DNA of 14,038 nucleotides from Acholeplasmatales bacterium (GCA_016288675.1 JAEELC010000135.1:1-14038), one strand, 5' to 3'; positions 1-6,921 are shown, counted from the stretch's first letter. Notes: generated from the sequence alone by a model not told the origin. Numbers and translations: made by a program.

Positions 1-194
1 ACCTTTTTTATGTATGACCTCTTTACATCTATATAATATACAATTTATTTAAATAAATCAAACTTTGACTTTTTAATCGCAACGATATGTGATTTTTATC
101 CGATTTTAAGCCATTTCTTTTTTTCGTTGCTATTATTTTTTAATTTAACGTCGCTTTTTGGCAATTTGTAATATAACCAATAACTATAGCCATA

Positions 195-221
195 AAAGAT
201 GGAAGCTAATCTTCCATCTTT
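195..221 (-). terminator. Hairpin terminator around the stop of the membrane protein gene
   Basis: An 11-bp perfect inverted repeat (195-205 with 211-221) has a 5-nt loop that contains the TAG stop of the gene ending at 206. Read on the minus strand the stem ends in CUUCCAUCUUUU, so the U-tract is short. On the plus strand it is followed by a pyrimidine-rich stretch, so it could work in both directions. The hairpin is clear; termination strength is inferred. Confidence 0.6.
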
Positions 222-829
222 CCACTTCTTTTTAAATATATAAGGCACATAAATATAGTAAATAATATTGCTATAACAAAGCTAATTAGGCTAGGCATTA
301 GACTTATAAATTTATAATTAATAGTTAAACTAGTGCTTAAAACATTTATTAAATAATTAATAAATTCATATGTTGAAATAAAACCTAATAATATAATAGA
401 TGCTATAGCCAAATATATATTATAATAATTATTATTTCTCATTAATATAAAATATGTACTAACTACAAAAATATAAATAATTAAATATATAGTCTCAATA
501 GTATAAAATCTAATTATATTAAATGAGCCTTGATATTTATTATAAATAATTATAGTAGTAATTACATTTATTGTACCCACTATTCCATATATTAAAAATA
601 TGATATAGGTCTTTCTTATATCATTATTTCTAGATATAGAAATAACAGAATATAAAAGCCCTATAAATAATAAGATATCTAATACTATATTTAATGTATA
701 TGTATTTCTTAAAAATAAATCATTACATAGTCTTAATGAATTAATGTTAGAACAAGCATTATATATACAGTTCAAACAAATAAGAGATAATGTAACAATT
801 AATCCAATGTATAATTTCTTTAATTTCAT
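206..829 (-). CDS. Six-helix integral membrane protein of unknown function
   Basis: This 207-residue protein is dominated by hydrophobic segments at about residues 6-26, 44-65, 74-96, 109-130, 136-161 and 174-199, which suggests six transmembrane helices with short loops. The N-terminus (MKLKK) and the C-terminal tail are basic and probably cytoplasmic. No catalytic motif, signal-peptidase site or known family signature is visible, so I do not assign a function. The ATG start is preceded by an AAGGGAA Shine-Dalgarno at suitable spacing. The gene lies 45 bp downstream of the adenosine deaminase stop, and a perfect 18-bp palindrome sits in that gap, so it may have its own regulated promoter. 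Composition is extremely AT-rich, with many Ile and Asn residues, like its accessory neighbours and unlike rpoBC. The reading frame is intact. Confidence 0.75.
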   Translation of the reverse strand: MKLKKLYIGLIVTLSLICLNCIYNACSNINSLRLCNDLFLRNTYTLNIVLDILLFIGLLYSVISISRNNDIRKTYIIFLIYGIVGTINVITTIIIYNKYQGSFNIIRFYTIETIYLIIYIFVVSTYFILMRNNNYYNIYLAIASIILLGFISTYEFINYLINVLSTSLTINYKFISLMPSLISFVIAILFTIFMCLIYLKRSGKMED

Positions 830-850
830 ATTCTTTCCCTTGTTTCTATT

Positions 851-868
851 TGTCTAATATATTAGACA
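851..868. promoter_or_regulatory. Perfect 18-bp palindrome, candidate operator
   Basis: TGTCTAATATATTAGACA is exactly self-complementary and lies 22 bp upstream of the ATG of the six-helix membrane protein. It has no spacer loop and no U-tract, so a protein-binding dyad is more likely than a terminator. It contains TAATAT, which could serve as a weak -10 element, placing the dyad over the promoter. The palindrome is seen directly; the operator role is inferred and the regulator is unknown. Confidence 0.5.
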
Positions 869-874
869 CTTTTA

Positions 875-1888
875 TTAAATATTGATTTCTTTAAATTTTA
901 AATCTAATTCTTTTAATAGTGCATCTTTATCAGTTCTTGGTAAAAATGCACTATTAATACTATTTTTAAGTAAAGTTTTAAATTCACTTTCTTTTAAATC
1001 AAAAGAATCATTTATTAAAATAAATTCATTTTGAATACTAGTGTTTGAAACACTAGTATTATCAGTGTTAATAGTAACTAAGATATTTTTATTTAATAAA
1101 TCTCTTAAAGGATAATCTAATACACTATTAATTACTCTAGTATTTAGATTTGAAGTAGGACATACTTCATATGTAATATTATTATTAATTACATAATCTA
1201 TTATATCTTTATCCTTAAATGAATTAACACCATGGCCTATTCTTTTAGCACCAAAATCTAGTGCCGCTTTTACTGAAGAAGCTCCATCAGCTTCACCAGC
1301 ATGAATAGTAAATGGAATATCTAATTCTTTAGCTTTAATAAATAATGAGCGAAAATCTTTAGTTGGAAATAAACCCTCAGCACCAGCTAAATCTAAAGAT
1401 ACAATAGTATCTCCAATATATTTTTTAGCAAGAAGGACAGTTTCCATATTAGTTTCTAAATTTTGATTACGCATTAAGCATAATATTAATTTAGCATTAA
1501 ATTTGCTTCTACATGCGCCTTCTATTGCAGATGCTATAACCTCTTCTTGTGTTAAACCACCAGAAGTAAAGAAGGCTGGAGAGAAGCGAATTTCTGCATA
1601 AATTAAACCTTCACGCATTAAGCGTTCCTTTACTGCGTAAAAAGCATAGCTTATTGCGCTTTTTGTTTGTAATAATGAAATAGGAAAATCAAATTTAGAT
1701 AAATATTCATTTAAATCTTTGCAATCTTTTCCTACTTTAGTTTTCTTTCTAATCTCTTCATCACTTAAATCATCTTTAATATTATTAAGTTTCATAAGTT
1801 CTCTTACAGTTGCAATATCAAGAGAACCGTCTAAGTGAAAGTGTAGATCAACATAGCCTTTAAAATTAATAATCTTTTCTTTATTCAT
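875..1888 (-). CDS. add: Adenosine deaminase
   Basis: The protein deaminates adenosine (and deoxyadenosine) to inosine and ammonia in cytoplasmic purine salvage. It has the full amidohydrolase set. The zinc-binding pair is H16 and H18 in DLHFHLDGSL, and the catalytic HAGE motif has H196 and E199. H219 lies in RIGHG, CPTSN follows, and the zinc-ligand Asp is D276 in NTDN. The length of 337 residues is normal for bacterial Add. The frame is open a further 22 codons upstream, but those residues have no family counterpart and overlap the promoter. The ATG at 1886-1888 is preferred because it follows AAAGGA by about 11 nt and starts just before the conserved domain. A good promoter lies at 1914-1941, so the gene is probably transcribed on its own, with possible read-through from the ATPase gene upstream. 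The family call is firm; exact substrate preference is from the family. Confidence 0.95.
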   Translation of the reverse strand: MNKEKIINFKGYVDLHFHLDGSLDIATVRELMKLNNIKDDLSDEEIRKKTKVGKDCKDLNEYLSKFDFPISLLQTKSAISYAFYAVKERLMREGLIYAEIRFSPAFFTSGGLTQEEVIASAIEGACRSKFNAKLILCLMRNQNLETNMETVLLAKKYIGDTIVSLDLAGAEGLFPTKDFRSLFIKAKELDIPFTIHAGEADGASSVKAALDFGAKRIGHGVNSFKDKDIIDYVINNNITYEVCPTSNLNTRVINSVLDYPLRDLLNKNILVTINTDNTSVSNTSIQNEFILINDSFDLKESEFKTLLKNSINSAFLPRTDKDALLKELDLKFKEINI

Positions 1889-1913
1889 AATATCTATTTT
1901 CCTTTGTGATATT

Positions 1914-1941
1914 ATTATACTAAATATATATACAATTTCAA
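1914..1941 (-). promoter_or_regulatory. Sigma-A-type promoter for adenosine deaminase
   Basis: On the minus strand there is TTGAAA (-35, 1936-1941), a 16-bp spacer, and a perfect TATAAT (-10, 1914-1919). The predicted start leaves a short leader containing the AAAGGA ribosome site of add. It also supports the downstream ATG as the real start, since the longer upstream frame would run through this promoter. Confidence 0.65.
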
Positions 1942-1969
1942 AATTTAATACCAAAGAGAAAATAGCTAA

Positions 1970-3316
1970 TTAAAGTAATCTGCTTAAATCAAGCTTTAAT
2001 TCTTGATTTACAGCATCACTTTTTTTAATAAACATTATCATATAAATTGGAAGTTCAATTATCTTGTCCTTAACCGAAATATTAGATTTACATAAAACAT
2101 ATGCTTCATTAATATTATAATTTTTATTTGAAATTAAATTATTTAATGCACTGTGCACATAATAATCCTTACCACTTTTAACTTCAATTGGGACTACCTT
2201 CAAATCTTTTTCAATTAAGAAGTCCACTTCTCCCATTTTTTTACTATTTAGATAGAACAAAGGAAATCCATGTGATGCTAGTTCTTGAGCAACAACTTGT
2301 TCATAAATTGCACCAAAATTAACTTTAATATCACCATTTAATATACTTATTTGATTTCCATCAAATAATTTATATGATAATAAGCCAGAGTCAACCATAA
2401 AAAGCTTAAACAATCTTCTTTCTTTACTCATTAGTAAAGGATACATTGCTTTATCTACATTATAAGTAAATAATCCAACGCCACTATTTTTTAACCAAAC
2501 AAAAGAAGAATCATATTTGCTAAATCTAGCATTTTCATTCATATTTTTTAGTACAAAGCGCTTATTTTTATTATTTAATTCTGAAGGAATTAAATCATAT
2601 ATATCTAAAATATTAAGTTTATCTGTTTTATCATACTTTGAAATATCTAACAGGTAACCTTGATCAATATCTTTTATTTTTTGATTAACAGCACTTAAAT
2701 TATTTGTTTCAACAAATGTACTTACAGCATTAGGCATACCACCTATCATAACATAAGTATCAAAAAGTGCCATCATTTGTTTATGAATCATTTCATCAAC
2801 AGGCTTTTTATTATCAAAACAATCTTTTAAATAATTTATCGTAGATGTATTTACCTTTAATGCTAAACAAAATTCTTCAAAATCTAAAGGATACATTCTA
2901 AGTACAGACATATATCCTACAGAAACAGATTCAATATTTTTAAGCTTAATGCCAAGTAATGAACCACTAAAAATAAATCTATTAGGAGATTCTTGAACTA
3001 GAAATTTAATCTTAGTAAGTGCATCTGCAGCTTCTTGAACTTCATCAATAAAGAAAATTGTATCTTTATTAACCTCTTTATTAGCAAAAGCAGTTAATCT
3101 TAACATAAGTTGGGAAACATTAATAGATGTATCAAATGCATCTCTAACTTGAATATCTCTAATCAAATTAAATTCTACATAATTTGAATACTCTTTATTT
3201 AAAAAATTCAAAACTGTAGTAGTTTTACCAACCTGTCTAGCTCCATCTATTAAAATTGCAGTTTTATAAGTTTTAAGCCATAAGTTTAATTCATTATAAG
3301 CCTTACGAAATAGCAT
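1970..3316 (-). CDS. AAA+ ATPase with C-terminal nuclease-like domain (DUF4143 type)
   Basis: This 448-residue cytoplasmic protein has a Walker A loop GARQVGKTT at residues 25-33. Its Walker B is IFFIDEVQ with D91 and E92, and FIFSGS near 114-119 fits a sensor strand. The C-terminal part has a PD-(D/E)XK-like pattern: a Glu in the YEQ helix, then EVD (363-365) and IEVKSGK (E378, K380). This layout is that of the widespread bacterial and archaeal ATPases carrying DUF4143, whose cellular role is unsettled; I do not claim DNA cleavage. The ATG start follows a strong GAGGTGG site. Upstream is a 33-bp tandem repeat array ending in a TATAAT, so the gene probably has its own promoter and a very short leader. 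No convincing terminator separates it from add, which starts 81 bp downstream. The frame is intact. It belongs to a different family from the second ATPase at 7623-8984. Confidence 0.85.
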   Translation of the reverse strand: MLFRKAYNELNLWLKTYKTAILIDGARQVGKTTTVLNFLNKEYSNYVEFNLIRDIQVRDAFDTSINVSQLMLRLTAFANKEVNKDTIFFIDEVQEAADALTKIKFLVQESPNRFIFSGSLLGIKLKNIESVSVGYMSVLRMYPLDFEEFCLALKVNTSTINYLKDCFDNKKPVDEMIHKQMMALFDTYVMIGGMPNAVSTFVETNNLSAVNQKIKDIDQGYLLDISKYDKTDKLNILDIYDLIPSELNNKNKRFVLKNMNENARFSKYDSSFVWLKNSGVGLFTYNVDKAMYPLLMSKERRLFKLFMVDSGLLSYKLFDGNQISILNGDIKVNFGAIYEQVVAQELASHGFPLFYLNSKKMGEVDFLIEKDLKVVPIEVKSGKDYYVHSALNNLISNKNYNINEAYVLCKSNISVKDKIIELPIYMIMFIKKSDAVNQELKLDLSRLL

Positions 3317-3337
3317 ATTTTACCACCTCTAACTATA

Positions 3338-3454
3338 TTATACACTTTTTCCATACTTTTGAGCATTATTTTATACACTTTTTCCATAATTTTAGGCTTC
3401 ATTTTATACACTTTTTCCATACTTTTAGGCTTCATTTTATACACTTTTTCCATA
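3338..3454 (-). repeat. 33-bp tandem repeat array in front of the DUF4143 ATPase gene
   Basis: An identical 18-bp core (minus strand TATGGAAAAAGTGTATAA) occurs four times, at 3338-3355, 3371-3388, 3404-3421 and 3437-3454. The period is exactly 33 bp and the three 15-bp linkers are nearly identical. The core nearest the gene extends into a TATAAT (3337-3342), a plausible -10 that would give a leader of about 15-18 nt with the GAGGTGG site. The other cores end in TATAAA. Because 33 is a multiple of three, the minus strand can also be read as a 55-codon frame (3453 to 3286) of repeated MEKVYKMKPK-like units. That frame overlaps the ATPase start by 31 bp, but its first ATG has only a distant AAAGGA. 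The repeat is certain. An operator or promoter array is the more likely role. Confidence 0.9.
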
Positions 3455-3462
3455 ATCAAATA

Positions 3463-3488
3463 AATAATCCTTTAGCTAAAGTATTATT
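3463..3488. repeat. Imperfect 26-bp palindrome
   Basis: Two 12-13-bp arms (centre CTTTAGCTAAAG, flanked by AATAAT and ATTATT) match except for one pair. It sits between the 33-bp repeat array and the terminator of the EndoU gene. It could be a second hairpin behind that terminator or an upstream operator for the ATPase promoter; the sequence does not decide. Confidence 0.4.
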
Positions 3489-3490
3489 TA

Positions 3491-3544
3491 AAAAAAGAAA
3501 AAAATGCCAATAATTATCATTATTTTGAGTTTAAATTATTAGCA
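3491..3544 (-). terminator. Rho-independent terminator of the EndoU gene
   Basis: On the minus strand an 11-bp stem (3534-3544 with 3505-3515, one G-U pair) has an 18-nt loop and is followed by a long T-rich tract (T7, C, T7). It begins 20 bp after the EndoU stop. It isolates the toxin-like gene from the ATPase downstream. Confidence 0.7.
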
Positions 3545-3563
3545 CTTTATTATATTTATGTAC

Positions 3564-4310
3564 TTATTTTAATGCATCAATAGCACATTGAATATCAACT
3601 GATAAATCTAATCCTGTTCTTTGTGCATTATTTTTAAAGCACTCAATCAATTTTATAGATTTAAAGATTTTACTTAAATCATCAAAGATTGGTGAAATGT
3701 AAATCAAATCTTCTGCATCTAAACCATCTATAAATTTAATGTCCTCATTTAAATCAGATGACAGTATTTCAATCATATCTTTCCATATTCTTTCTTGTAT
3801 AATATCATCTTCTAATTCTATATTTTTATTTTCTTCTATCAATTCTTTTATTTTTTTGTATTCATTTAAAATAACTCCTTTTCTACTTTTTTGAACACTA
3901 GTAGGAAATATAGTAATTATAACGCCTTGTGTCCTAATAATTCCTACATTTACATGTTTATAATTTCCAACTTTTATTTTTCCATCCGGATATTTTTCAC
4001 CTTTTGAAATGCTTTGCCCTGCTTTTTTAATATCAGTATCATTCCAAGAAATAGGAAACCATGATTGATTAGTTCCAGTTTGTTTTCTCGTATTTTTATG
4101 TCTTTTAACATTACCAACTCTTACACCATTTGAATATATTTTAACAATCTCATACTTTTGATTCCTTCTATTTAGTTCATCTATATTCTCTTGAATATGT
4201 CCTCCAGAAATCAATCTATTTTCATTATTAAACTCCCCAATTGAAGAATGGTTAATTGTTATAGAACTTATATTTTCTTTTTTCTTAAAAAAGAATTTAA
4301 AAATTTGCAT
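3564..4310 (-). CDS. Stand-alone EndoU-type ribonuclease (toxin-like) with acidic C-terminal extension
   Basis: The 248-residue product contains a bacterial EndoU nuclease domain at about residues 20-137. It has H21 and, 17 residues on, H38 in SGGH, which fits the paired catalytic histidines. It also has YSNGVRVGNV, NQSWFPISW, and the closing strand IITIFPT. EndoU domains cleave RNA and are common as C-terminal toxins of secreted polymorphic or contact-dependent systems. I cannot place the third catalytic Lys with confidence. There is no signal peptide, LXG domain or other trafficking region; only a short IFKFFFKKK start precedes the domain. Residues from about 145 on are helical and acidic, ending in a segment with IFDDLSKIFKS and DIQCAIDAL; from memory this recalls small immunity-type proteins, which is unverified. 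The ATG at 4308-4310 is chosen over the in-frame GTG at 4316, because AAGG lies 7 nt before the ATG but abuts the GTG. No separate immunity gene is evident nearby. Confidence 0.75.
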   Translation of the reverse strand: MQIFKFFFKKKENISSITINHSSIGEFNNENRLISGGHIQENIDELNRRNQKYEIVKIYSNGVRVGNVKRHKNTRKQTGTNQSWFPISWNDTDIKKAGQSISKGEKYPDGKIKVGNYKHVNVGIIRTQGVIITIFPTSVQKSRKGVILNEYKKIKELIEENKNIELEDDIIQERIWKDMIEILSSDLNEDIKFIDGLDAEDLIYISPIFDDLSKIFKSIKLIECFKNNAQRTGLDLSVDIQCAIDALK

Positions 4311-4607
4311 AATCACACCTTCTTTCTTTAATTATATTTTAATAAAACATAACTAAAGAAATTGGGGCTTTTATAATTAAATTAATATACGGCAATTTTA
4401 TTAACTTAATCGTTTAAATTCAATATATTTTAATATCACGAATAATAAGTAATACGGCAAATTTGGGATAAATTCTATTTTTTTATAGAAATTTTTTTAT
4501 TAAAATTCTTATTTTTATAATAATTCATTATTGCATACTTTTGTCTTCTTTTTTGATTTTCAGTCATAAAACCAATTAGTTTTTTTCATTTTTTCTATCG
4601 AATATGC
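4311..4607. other. AT-rich intergenic stretch, no convincing gene
   Basis: This gap lies between the EndoU gene and the broken regulator gene. It holds a TATAAT (minus strand, 4331-4336) that may be the EndoU -10 without a recognisable -35. It also holds a weak T-rich hairpin near 4473-4490 and two copies of TACGGCAA 65 bp apart (4388, 4453). The frame of the broken gene stays alignable past its TGA down to a TAA at 4515-4517, crossing a second TGA at 4560-4562. Most of it therefore looks like decayed coding sequence plus the EndoU promoter. Confidence 0.4.
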
Positions 4608-5324
4608 TCATAATCCTTCTCCTAATTCTAATGTATCATTGCATAAATAATCAAGTTCATAAATATATTTTAGAATTATTTCCTTATTATTAGCTAAAGA
4701 ATATATAGGATTATTTTTCATTTTTATAGCTAAAATATCAATTAATCTAACAGCTTTAACTTTTATATTTTTTTCATCTATAAAGACAATAAATGAATAT
4801 ATATTCCCTGTAATTGGACAACAATGCATTGCAATAGGTATTCCAACAATTTTAAAATTTTTAGTTTTAATCTCTACATTATATTTATTTAATGATTCCA
4901 CTAGTAATTCATATTTATCTTTAAAAACAAGTAATTCTCTAACATCTCTAGTAAGACTTGCATACTGATTAACTAAACCTCTAATATATGTAGATTTCTT
5001 TTATTTAGTCATAGTAAAAATTTTATCAAAAAGACGCATATTAGATTTTGAAATTCTTATATTGAGAACTTCATCATGATAAAAATCTTCATCATCATAA
5101 TAAATGCAATTAAGTCGATCAATCAAATCTAATATTTTATCACTATTATTAAACAAATTTAATACTTTCTTTATTCTTTCATTTTTCTTTTCTCTATATG
5201 CATATATTACTGGTAATATATGGTTAATAAATAAATTAAAATTAAATTCTCTTTGATTAGCTTTTATAAATCCAAATTTATCCATGTCATGCCTTAACAA
5301 TATACATGTACTTTCAGATATCAT
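4608..5324 (-). pseudogene. Nonsense-interrupted regulator-like gene (ribbon-helix-helix plus WYL-like)
   Basis: One reading frame runs from an ATG at 5322-5324 to a TGA at 4608-4610, broken by a TAA at 5001-5003. The first part (107 residues) begins ISESTCILLRHDMDKFGF and continues to FINHILPVIYAYR, which resembles a ribbon-helix-helix DNA-binding start. After the TAA the frame continues with no ATG through YIRGLVNQYASL and VRELLVFKDKYELL. It then reaches a beta-rich region ending VKAVRLIDI, as in WYL-like sensing domains of Firmicutes regulators. The family match is from memory, not a search. The only near start after the TAA is a GTG at 4899-4901, which would leave out conserved sequence, so this is one broken gene rather than two. 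No Shine-Dalgarno is seen before the first ATG, and the C-terminus also looks truncated. It lies directly upstream of the EndoU gene and may once have regulated this patch. Confidence 0.6.
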
Positions 5325-5392
5325 TATTTTTGTATTAATATAAAAATATTAATAATTTATATAGAACATTATTATTAAATTCTAAATTGCTT

Positions 5393-5418
5393 AAAAAAAA
5401 GAGTTCGAAACGAACTCT
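5393..5418 (-). terminator. Rho-independent terminator of the four-helix membrane protein gene
   Basis: On the minus strand AGAGTTCG and CGAACTCT form an 8-bp perfect stem with a 3-nt loop, followed by eight Ts. It begins 11 bp after the stop codon at 5429. This is a compact, convincing terminator. Confidence 0.85.
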
Positions 5419-5428
5419 AATTTTATAA

Positions 5429-5965
5429 TTACTTCTTTAATAAATTTAAGCAAGTATAAGTACCAGATACACAAGCAGCAAGTGCATTGCATACAATGGC
5501 AATAATTGAACCAACACCAAGCTTTAGTGAAGAATTCCAATCTTTAATTGCTCCAGTAGTTTCACCTGTTAAAATTCCTTTATATGTTGCAGTTGAAATA
5601 GTTAATGTTTTTGCAACTAAAATAGCTGCAACAATAAATCCAACAAATGCAACACAACCAAAGATAAATTTAATTCCTTTGCTCTTTAAACCAAATTGTC
5701 CAACTGCTAGTAATACAGCAAGAACAAGTGGTAAGAAATAAGCAAGAACTAAAGGAAATGAGAAGTTTAACTTAGCAGCTGATAAAACTGTATCTCCCCA
5801 TTTAGCAGATGCAAGATCAGCACCAAATGCTAATTGTTGTCCCTTATAAGTTACAGGATCATCTCCACCTGTTGTAACAGCTACCATGAATAGCATTACG
5901 AAAGCGACAACTCCTAAAATAGTAGCACAGCAAGCTAATAGCTTCTTTAATTGTTCAGTCTTCAT
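5429..5965 (-). CDS. Four-helix integral membrane protein of unknown function
   Basis: The 178-residue protein has four clear hydrophobic helices at about residues 9-31, 69-91, 98-118 and 147-173. Basic residues at the N-terminus (EQLKKLL), between helices two and three (KSK), and at the C-terminus (LLKK) argue that both ends face the cytoplasm. Two outside loops (about 32-67 and 119-146) would carry small polar and acidic residues, such as TTGGDDP. Five Cys residues lie in or near helices one, three and four. No family is recognised. The start is well supported by a perfect AGGAGG 8 nt before the ATG. Codons are less AT-biased and Ala and Val are richer than in the neighbouring accessory proteins, which suggests a resident and fairly well expressed gene. 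It has its own TATAAT upstream and its own terminator, so it is monocistronic. Confidence 0.8.
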   Translation of the reverse strand: MKTEQLKKLLACCATILGVVAFVMLFMVAVTTGGDDPVTYKGQQLAFGADLASAKWGDTVLSAAKLNFSFPLVLAYFLPLVLAVLLAVGQFGLKSKGIKFIFGCVAFVGFIVAAILVAKTLTISTATYKGILTGETTGAIKDWNSSLKLGVGSIIAIVCNALAACVSGTYTCLNLLKK

Positions 5966-5988
5966 ATATTTTTCCTCCTGTTTCTTAT

Positions 5989-6019
5989 ATTATAATACAT
6001 TTTATCGTTAAAATGTTAG
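5989..6019 (-). promoter_or_regulatory. Probable promoter of the four-helix membrane protein
   Basis: A perfect TATAAT (-10) is at 5989-5994 on the minus strand. The best -35 candidate is CTAACA at 6014-6019 with a long 19-bp spacer, so the -10 is convincing and the -35 is weak. An upstream palindrome at 6031-6046 might compensate by binding an activator; that is inference. Confidence 0.4.
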
Positions 6020-6030
6020 ACTATTCGAGC

Positions 6031-6046
6031 AATTTCGTACGAAATT
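6031..6046. promoter_or_regulatory. Perfect 16-bp palindrome upstream of the membrane protein promoter
   Basis: AATTTCGTACGAAATT is exactly self-complementary. It is flanked by two similar direct copies, ATTCGAGCAATT and ATTCGACAATT, starting at 6023 and 6053. It lies about 37 bp upstream of the -10 element and upstream of the weak -35. The location suits an upstream binding site; the binding protein is unknown. Confidence 0.4.
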
Positions 6047-6065
6047 AATAAAATTCGACAATTAT

Positions 6066-6100
6066 TAAAAATAATCCGTTTTTTTATAAACGGATTATTT
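6066..6100 (-). terminator. Rho-independent terminator of the HD-domain gene
   Basis: A 13-bp perfect stem (6088-6100 with 6069-6081) has a 6-nt loop and, on the minus strand, runs into TTTTTAAT. It begins 5 bp after the TAA at 6106-6108. The AT-rich base of the stem is backed by an AUCCGUUU core. Confidence 0.8.
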
Positions 6101-6105
6101 ATTAA

Positions 6106-6732
6106 TTAATATAAGCTTTCACTAAAATCGTCTAAAAACATCTTTATTAAACGTTGCTTACGAGCCCATAAATCATAACTATATTTATGCTTCATAGGAT
6201 TGTTTTGTAAGATATGGGCTGAAAAGCCTTGAACCTTGTTGAAAGCTTCAACATAGCCTTGAGGCTTAGATTGGCCTAAAGTCAATAAATCCCAAGCGAT
6301 ACCAAGGGAACCTTCTTCATCAAGCATATCAGCTTCAATAACAATTCTTAATTCTTCAGTAATACTTGTTGAATAAATTAATTCCTTATCTTGGTGAACA
6401 TAAATATATTCAGATACTTTTTCAATAAGCTTAGGATCAAATTTATCTTTAGCATATTCTCTAAAGATTTGTGAGCCTTCAATACCATGACTATTTTTAA
6501 ATGATTCTACCCCATATCCAATATCATGGAAAATACAAGTAAGTCTAATTGCATCTAAATCAAGTTTCTTTTGTTCTTCAAAAGAAAGACTATCAATGAT
6601 CTTATTTGCAAAATTTAAAACACGCATAGTATGTTCAATACGACTTCTAAAAGTTTCAGCCTCTCTTACTGACTTATCCCCATTTGTCTTTTGTAAATAC
6701 TGTCTTACATATTCTATTTCTTTTCCATACAT
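6106..6732 (-). CDS. HD-domain metal-dependent phosphohydrolase
   Basis: The 208-residue cytoplasmic protein has the ordered metal ligands of the HD superfamily. These are H34 in RIEHTMRV, H69-D70 in IFHDIGYG, H82 in SHGIEG, H113 in VHQDKE, and D135 in EADMLDEEG. Members hydrolyse phosphate esters such as nucleotides or signalling nucleotides; nothing here identifies the substrate. The layout resembles small stand-alone HD hydrolases of Firmicutes rather than the Rel/Spo or HD-GYP enzymes, since no accessory domain is present. The frame opens with a GTG at 6741, but AAGGA is only 3 nt from it, so the ATG at 6730-6732 (about 11 nt away) is preferred. A TATAAT at 6759-6764 with a weak -35 could be its promoter. 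It has its own terminator, so it looks monocistronic. The codon pattern suggests a core-genome gene. Confidence 0.85.
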   Translation of the reverse strand: MYGKEIEYVRQYLQKTNGDKSVREAETFRSRIEHTMRVLNFANKIIDSLSFEEQKKLDLDAIRLTCIFHDIGYGVESFKNSHGIEGSQIFREYAKDKFDPKLIEKVSEYIYVHQDKELIYSTSITEELRIVIEADMLDEEGSLGIAWDLLTLGQSKPQGYVEAFNKVQGFSAHILQNNPMKHKYSYDLWARKQRLIKMFLDDFSESLY

Positions 6733-6921
6733 ATAAATCACTTTCCTTCTATAATTTAATTATAATTTAAATTACAAAAAAAGAAAAGTTTTATAATGTG
6801 TTATATAACTCAATTGTTAATTGACATTTTAAAAGAAACATTTTTATTTTGATTTAAACATAATTTAAAATAAGAGTTAATTAAAAAACAATAGGTCGTT
6901 CTAATTAATAATCTCTTAAAC

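Noticed and set aside
78..130. GCAACGA at 79-85 and TCGTTGC at 124-130 as a hairpin in the left end
   Set aside because: A 7-bp match across a 38-nt loop is too weak; I see no gene or clear element in 1-194.
1986..2009. 8-bp inverted repeat (AAATCAAG/CTTGATTT) at the end of the DUF4143 ATPase gene
   Set aside because: It lies inside the coding sequence before the stop and has no U-tract, so it is a weak terminator candidate at best.
3338..3454. Possible CRISPR array in the 33-bp tandem repeats
   Set aside because: The core is only 18 bp, the 15-bp linkers are nearly identical to each other rather than unique spacers, and no cas gene is present.
4388..4460. Two TACGGCAA copies 65 bp apart
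   Set aside because: Eight bases is short and there is no promoter or symmetric arrangement around them.
4475..4567. A 30-codon basic minus-strand frame starting MTENQKRRQKYAIM
   Set aside because: It has no ribosome site and overlaps the decayed tail of the broken regulator gene; such short frames are expected by chance in this composition.
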